Source: an uncultured Pseudomonadota bacterium
GTDB taxonomy: Bacteria; Lernaellota; Lernaellaia; Lernaellales; Lernaellaceae
Length of the DNA stretch: 10,820 nt
Direction: 5' to 3'
Assembly (NCBI GenBank): GCA_937967875.1
Contig: CALBTQ010000323.1
Location: forward strand, 1 to 10,820
Shown: positions 7,585-10,820 of the stretch, piece after piece
How positions within the stretch are numbered: position 1 is the first letter of the stretch
Layout of the letters: each line of letters starts with the position of its first letter
Position numbers and translations under genes: made by a program
The notes under the pieces: generated by a model
Told to the model about the DNA's origin: nothing
What the model saw: the letters and a program-made list of their open reading frames with translations, nothing else
Databases searched by the model: none

Positions 7585-9201
7585 TTATGCCCGTATGACC
7601 ACCGTACGCGCCAGCTTGTCGTGCCACCCCTGCTTGTTGGGATCCAAGCCGATCCACACCACGCCCATCCCCAGGAAACCGACGGCGAAACAGGCGGCTA
7701 CGAAACGGAAAAACGCCGTGAGATAGGTCAATTCCTCGCCGTGAGTGGTCAGCACCCGGATGCGCAGCAGGCGTTGGCCCAAGGTCTGACCGTACGTTCC
7801 GTGTACGTAGGTGACGTACGCGGCGGCCAGCAGAATAAACAGAATGTAAAACGGAAGCCCCAGGGCCAGCACCAGATCGCGCGCGCTGCCGCCCTGACTG
7901 CCGGTCACCAGGCGGCCGATCACCAGAAAAACGCCCAACGCCATCAACAACAAGGTCATGTCGATCAGCCCGGCGATGCTGCGCCGGATCAATCCGCCTT
8001 TGGGCACGACGCGCCGCCGGTGCGGTTCGGCGGCCGCCCGGGTCTCGTGCGTCGGGGCGGTCTCTTCTTCCTCGTCCTCGAAGGTCGTCTCCTCGATGAC
8101 GACCTCCTCGTCGTTTTCGATCGACTCCGCCGACGCCTCACCGGGCGCGGTCGCTTTCGCGGACCGTTTGGTCTTGCGCCGCCCCTCGCGCAACACCGCG
8201 AGGTAATCCTCGGGCGTGGGCTTGCGATCGCTGCTGAGCGATTCGCGCCATTGTTGGCGCATCGAATCGTAGTCGACGCCCAACAGGACTTTCTTCTTCT
8301 CGGCCGCCGGCATTTCGCCTGATTCCCGACCGTTCCCCTCCAGGCGCTGGACCATGTGCGAAATGATCTCCTCGGCTTCGGATTGCAGACGCACCGCCTC
8401 TTGTTCGGCCTCATGCGCCCGCGCCCGCTCGGAAGCCAGTTGCTCTTCCTTTTCCTGCAAGGTTGCGGCGATCTCCTGCGCGCGCCGTTGTTGCTCGGCG
8501 ATGCGCGCCTGATAAGCCTCCTCGGATTCACGCACCGAAAGTCGCTGCTTTTCCAACGTGGCGCGTTCATGGGCCAAACGCTCGCGCTCGGCCTCCAGTT
8601 GGCGCTGATGCTCCTCCTGATCGAGCCGGATTTTCTCCCGTTGCGCATCCAATTCGCTTTGCATTTTCCGGATTTCCGCCTCTTCGCGTTCGCGTCGGCG
8701 CACGACGGATTCCTCGGCCTGCTTCAATTCCTGCTCGACCTTCAGCCGCGCCATGGCCGTTTGATCGCGGAATTTCTTCTCCAAAGCCTGCTGGCGCACA
8801 TCGAAGGCTTTCTTTTCTTCCGACAACTTTTGCCGGCGTTGTTCCAACACTTCGATTTGCTTGCGGATTTCATCGCGGTCGTGCTGGTCGGTGGCCCGGT
8901 CGTAGGTGCGGCGCAGTTGAGCCTTTTCCTCGCGAATGTGCCGTTCGCGGGCCAGGTAATCGCGGGTGGCCTCTTCCCGCTCGCGGCGCAGGGCCGATTC
9001 ACGCTGGGTCGTTTCGCGGGCATGATCCAGATCATGGATGACTTTGGCCGTGCCCGACGAGGGCGATTTCCCGCGCAGTCGTCCCAATAACGAGGATCGC
9101 GGTGTGGCCTCGCCGCGACGATAGGCGACGAAATCGAAGCCGCAACGCTTGCAATTGTCCAGATCGTCAAAGGAAACGAAACCGCATTCGGGGCATTTCA
9201 T
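7585..9201 (-). CDS. Zinc-ribbon / coiled-coil / RDD-domain membrane protein
   Basis: A 538-residue protein. The N-terminus is a four-cysteine zinc ribbon, CPEC (3-6) and CKRC (17-20), in the context GFVSFDDLDNCKRCGFDF. A very long Arg/Glu/Gln-rich coiled coil covers about residues 55-290. An acidic linker (around 360-390) is followed by a C-terminal RDD domain (about 402-538) with three hydrophobic segments. The RDD signature residues are visible: RRSIAGLID (406-414) and GWHDKLA, with Asp528 near the C-terminus. RDD proteins are inner-membrane proteins of mostly unknown function, some tied to ion or osmotic stress. The ribbon and coil would lie in the cytoplasm. The start ATG at 9201 has GGAG six bases upstream. 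The combination suggests a membrane-tethered scaffold (inference). Confidence 0.88.
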   Translation of the reverse strand: MKCPECGFVSFDDLDNCKRCGFDFVAYRRGEATPRSSLLGRLRGKSPSSGTAKVIHDLDHARETTQRESALRREREEATRDYLARERHIREEKAQLRRTYDRATDQHDRDEIRKQIEVLEQRRQKLSEEKKAFDVRQQALEKKFRDQTAMARLKVEQELKQAEESVVRRREREEAEIRKMQSELDAQREKIRLDQEEHQRQLEAERERLAHERATLEKQRLSVRESEEAYQARIAEQQRRAQEIAATLQEKEEQLASERARAHEAEQEAVRLQSEAEEIISHMVQRLEGNGRESGEMPAAEKKKVLLGVDYDSMRQQWRESLSSDRKPTPEDYLAVLREGRRKTKRSAKATAPGEASAESIENDEEVVIEETTFEDEEEETAPTHETRAAAEPHRRRVVPKGGLIRRSIAGLIDMTLLLMALGVFLVIGRLVTGSQGGSARDLVLALGLPFYILFILLAAAYVTYVHGTYGQTLGQRLLRIRVLTTHGEELTYLTAFFRFVAACFAVGFLGMGVVWIGLDPNKQGWHDKLARTVVIRA

Positions 9202-9238
9202 AAGCCACTCCGCGAGTAAAAAGCAAATATCGGGTAAG

Positions 9239-9268
9239 GTCCTATCACGGCTATCGAAGCAACGTCAA
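9239..9268 (-). promoter_or_regulatory. Weak promoter candidate for the RDD gene
   Basis: On the minus strand, TTGACG (9268-9263) is followed, after 18 bases, by TAGGAC (9244-9239) with an upstream TG. The -35 is good but the -10 matches at only three positions. It is the best placed candidate near the start at 9201, and the call is tentative. Confidence 0.22.
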
Positions 9269-9473
9269 GATATGTTAATAAAACGTTCCAACCATGAAAT
9301 TGATAGGTTATTTTCGATAAACGCAGGTTTTCGGCCGGAAAAACTCCGGTTTTGTAGAGATATAACTTCTTGATAAATAATGGTATTTTTATGATTTGCG
9401 AAAGAATGGGATTTTAGCCTTGACCCTATTTAAACAGTTGTGGTAGAGGTTTTGCCAAGCGGTTGACGAGGGC

Positions 9474-9501
9474 TTGCCTTCAGCGACCGGCGTGGTATAA
9501 G
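9474..9501 (+). promoter_or_regulatory. Candidate promoter of the first poly-Asp lipoprotein gene
   Basis: TTGCCT (9474-9479), 16 bases, then TATAAG (9496-9501), preceded by TG to give an extended -10 (TGGTATAAG). Transcription would start near 9508, giving a leader of about 115 bases. The closely similar TGGTAAAAG lies at the same place relative to GCTTG in front of the next lipoprotein gene. Confidence 0.5.
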
Positions 9502-9502
9502 T

Positions 9503-9522
9503 CTCTCTCGATAGTGAGAGAG
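9503..9522 (+). promoter_or_regulatory. Dyad at the presumed transcription start
   Basis: CTCTCTC (9503-9509) and GAGAGAG (9516-9522) form a perfect seven-base inverted repeat around a six-base loop. It spans the predicted start of transcription. It could be an operator or, if transcribed whole, a 5' stem that protects the message. Confidence 0.45.
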
Positions 9523-9609
9523 CAAGGTTGCGTTGTTCTTTTACCTTACATTCGTTTGGACGATTGTTTCTCTGAAATTCAGGAGCCAACGGACAAAAAC
9601 GGCAACGTA

Positions 9610-9616
9610 AAGGAGG
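9610..9616 (+). promoter_or_regulatory. Strong ribosome binding site
   Basis: AAGGAGG with a seven-base spacer before ATG 9624. This is a near-ideal anti-16S match, stronger than those of the other genes in the window except the second lipoprotein gene, and suggests high expression. Confidence 0.85.
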
Positions 9617-9623
9617 AGTTTAA

Positions 9624-10274
9624 ATGAAAGTGTGGAACAACAAATTGTTTCTGTTCGCGTTGGTCGCGGCGATGGTGCTGAGCCTCGGCTTCGTGCTGGC
9701 TTGCGGCGACGACGATGACGACGACGATGATGATGACGATGATGACGACGACGACGATTTCTTCGATGACGACGATGACGACGACGATACCGGCGACGAC
9801 GACGATGACGACGACGACACCGGCGACGACGATGATGACGACGACGACGACGATGACGACGACGACGCCGACGCCCCGGTGCTGAGCGCGGGCGGCTGGG
9901 ATCCGGCCACCACGGTCCTCGGCGAATTCACCGGCTACGACGAGCAGATGTATTACAGCGCCCTGTTCTGGAGCGTCTGTGACATCAACAACGACCTGCT
10001 GCCCGACGGCGAAGTGTTCGTGTACCAGAGCGGCACGACCAGCCCCTTCCTGGCTGGCGACCTGACCTGGGCCGACCTGAACAATCCTCCGGACAGCGAT
10101 CTGGGTAACGTCGGCGATTGCGACAACCCGGTCCAGACCGGCATCAACGTTCTGTTCGCTCCGGAAAGCGACCCGGGTACCCCGGGCACCTATTGCGCCG
10201 ACATCGAAGCCACGGACAACGCGGGTAACTTCAGCAACCTGCTGACCAACCTCTGCGTGACCCACAATCCGTAA
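9624..10274 (+). CDS. Poly-aspartate lipoprotein 1 (surface or outer-membrane lipoprotein, unknown function)
   Basis: A 216-residue protein. The signal region, with a Lys near the N-terminus and a hydrophobic core at 8-25, ends in VLAC, so Cys27 should be lipidated. Gly28 is next, then runs of Asp: 17 (29-45), FF, 8, TG, 8, TG and 14 (68-81), which makes 47 Asp in 53 residues. The remaining domain (about 82-216) begins APVLSAGGWDP and has four cysteines, in SVCD, GDCD, TYCAD and NLCV. It is rich in Thr, Gly and Asn, as in Ig-like beta-sandwich domains, and the cysteines probably form two disulfides (inference). The Asp run may hold the domain away from the membrane, bind calcium or other cations, or mark the protein for surface export. 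ATG 9624 follows AAGGAGG. A strong terminator closes the gene, so it is monocistronic. Confidence 0.85.
   Translation: MKVWNNKLFLFALVAAMVLSLGFVLACGDDDDDDDDDDDDDDDDDFFDDDDDDDDTGDDDDDDDDTGDDDDDDDDDDDDDDADAPVLSAGGWDPATTVLGEFTGYDEQMYYSALFWSVCDINNDLLPDGEVFVYQSGTTSPFLAGDLTWADLNNPPDSDLGNVGDCDNPVQTGINVLFAPESDPGTPGTYCADIEATDNAGNFSNLLTNLCVTHNP
9708..9866 (+). repeat. GAY trinucleotide tract encoding poly-Asp
   Basis: In-frame GAC and GAT codons run from 9708 to 9866, broken only by TTC TTC and two ACC GGC pairs. GAC and GAT are irregularly mixed (14 GAT among 47), which points to selection on the protein rather than fresh slippage of a pure repeat. Inside it, a 30-base unit (eight Asp codons plus Thr-Gly) is tandemly repeated at 9765-9794 and 9795-9824, with two mismatches. 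Confidence 0.9.
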
Positions 10275-10300
10275 GCGCAAGACCCTATCCGTAAGTGCAA
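10267..10300 (+). repeat. Imperfect direct repeat over the stop codon
   Basis: ATCCGTAAGCGCAA (10267-10280) recurs as ATCCGTAAGTGCAA (10287-10300), one mismatch in 14, with a 20-base period. The first copy contains the TAA stop. It looks like a small local duplication just before the terminator. Confidence 0.6.
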
Positions 10301-10327
10301 AGGGCCTCCTTCGGGAGGCCCTTTTTT
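10299..10327 (+). terminator. Intrinsic (Rho-independent) terminator
   Basis: A perfect 11-base stem (AAAGGGCCTCC with GGAGGCCCTTT) closed by a TTCG tetraloop and running into a six-T tract, starting 24 bases after the first lipoprotein gene's stop codon. A textbook terminator that separates the two lipoprotein genes. Confidence 0.95.
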
Positions 10328-10364
10328 CATGTCCGCGCAATGAGCCGACCGGCCTGATTTACGC

Positions 10365-10393
10365 TTGACCCCCTACCCCCCCCATGGTAAAAG
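10365..10393 (+). promoter_or_regulatory. Candidate promoter of the second poly-Asp lipoprotein gene, with poly-C spacer
   Basis: TTGACC (10365-10370), 17 bases, TAAAAG (10388-10393), with TG upstream of the -10. The spacer contains an uninterrupted run of eight C (10376-10383). Spacing is optimal at the present run length, and gain or loss of a C would move it off 17. The layout is known from phase-variable promoters such as Neisseria opc and porA. Confidence 0.5.
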
Positions 10394-10420
10394 ATGTTGC
10401 TTTTCGACCTGAGGATGATG

Positions 10421-10435
10421 CGTCGAATATCGACG
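10421..10435 (+). promoter_or_regulatory. Dyad in the leader of the second lipoprotein gene
   Basis: CGTCGA, three bases, TCGACG: a perfect six-base inverted repeat in the untranslated leader, followed by GGTTTT. It could be an operator or a weak stem in the transcript. Confidence 0.35.
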
Positions 10436-10459
10436 GTTTTGATTTCCAGCGTGGTATGC

Positions 10460-10466
10460 AAGGAGG
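10460..10466 (+). promoter_or_regulatory. Strong ribosome binding site
   Basis: AAGGAGG with a six-base spacer to ATG 10473, matching the site in front of the first lipoprotein gene. Confidence 0.85.
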
Positions 10467-10472
10467 TTTTTC

Positions 10473-10775
<303 letters not shown>

Positions 10776-10820
10776 AGATCGGAAGAGCACACGTCTGAAC
10801 TCCAGTCACCGAATACGATC
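10776..10820 (+). other. Illumina TruSeq adapter plus index (artefact)
   Basis: From 10776 the sequence opens AGATCGGAAGAGC and continues as the TruSeq read-1 3' adapter through CCAGTCAC at 10809. An eight-base index (CGAATACG, 10810-10817) and ATC, the first bases of the constant sequence after the index, follow. This is library sequence, not genome. Confidence 0.98.

Larger units (their letters stand above)
9202..9623. other. AT-rich intergenic region between divergent genes
   Basis: This 422-base stretch separates the minus-strand RDD gene from the plus-strand poly-Asp lipoprotein gene. It has clearly lower GC than its neighbours, most strongly from about 9260 to 9420. It holds the likely promoters of both genes. 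Near 9328-9353 there are short overlapping inverted repeats (TTTTC/GAAAA around CGGCCG, and AAAAC/GTTTT around TCCG), too short to call a terminator. No convincing coding frame or RNA gene is seen. The A+T-rich part could be a binding site for nucleoid proteins or hold an unrecognised small RNA. Confidence 0.55.

Noticed and set aside
9328..9353. Terminator in the AT-rich intergenic region
   Set aside because: The inverted repeats have only five-base stems, no clear T tract follows, and no gene ends nearby in a matching orientation.
9463..9468. TTGACG as the -35 for the first lipoprotein gene
   Set aside because: It is 27 bases from TATAAG, too far; TTGCCT at 9474 gives 16.
9708..9866. CRISPR array or simple microsatellite explanation for the GAY tract
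   Set aside because: There are no spacers or conserved repeat units as in CRISPR, and irregular GAC/GAT mixing with frame conservation indicates a coding tract.
9579..10340. Minus-strand frames encoding long Val/Ile or Ser runs opposite the Asp tracts
   Set aside because: These are the reverse readings of GAY repeats; the plus-strand readings have lipoprotein signals, strong ribosome binding sites and a terminator.

Overview
The window is a GC-rich bacterial chromosome fragment with no RNA gene, CRISPR array or transposase. Its gene content points to an uncultivated deltaproteobacterium-like (Myxococcota-adjacent) lineage. The pointers are a kinase-like protein ending in an AgmX/PglI tail, a DUF3108 protein, a zinc-ribbon/RDD protein, and lipoproteins whose lipid anchor is followed by long runs of aspartate. 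The taxonomic placement is inference. The last 45 bases (10776-10820) are Illumina adapter plus index, so the genuine sequence ends at 10775, at a contig edge.

Layout. Positions 1-267 hold the 3' end of a membrane protein gene. A plus-strand operon follows: a long-chain acyl-CoA synthetase (367-2187) and two overlapping genes for paralogous polytopic membrane proteins (2200-2844 and 2841-3464). These meet, with an 11-base convergent overlap, a minus-strand operon read from 7413 down to 3454. That operon encodes a membrane-spanning pseudokinase-like protein with a TPR-like region and AgmX/PglI tail, a TPR lipoprotein, and an exported DUF3108 protein, all with overlapping ends. Upstream on the same strand, but with its own spacing, is a zinc-ribbon/coiled-coil/RDD membrane protein (7585-9201). 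A 422-base AT-rich intergenic region (9202-9623) separates it from two plus-strand poly-Asp lipoprotein genes (9624-10274 and 10473 to the contig end). Each of these has its own promoter candidate, a dyad in the leader and a strong ribosome binding site. A perfect intrinsic terminator lies between them.

How they fit together. Nearly every product is a membrane or cell-envelope protein. The minus-strand operon looks like one envelope module: a cytoplasmic kinase-fold sensor joined across the membrane to a periplasmic TonB-like tail, with a lipoprotein and an exported partner. The most notable observations are: (1) loss of the catalytic HRD Asp and Lys in the kinase domain; (2) the tandem membrane paralogues with a conserved E-E-x-Q-x-G-Q-S-I-F motif; (3) the poly-Asp lipoprotein pair sharing a motif after the Asp run; (4) an eight-cytosine run inside the promoter spacer of the second lipoprotein gene, which could make it phase-variable; and (5) the terminal sequencing adapter.
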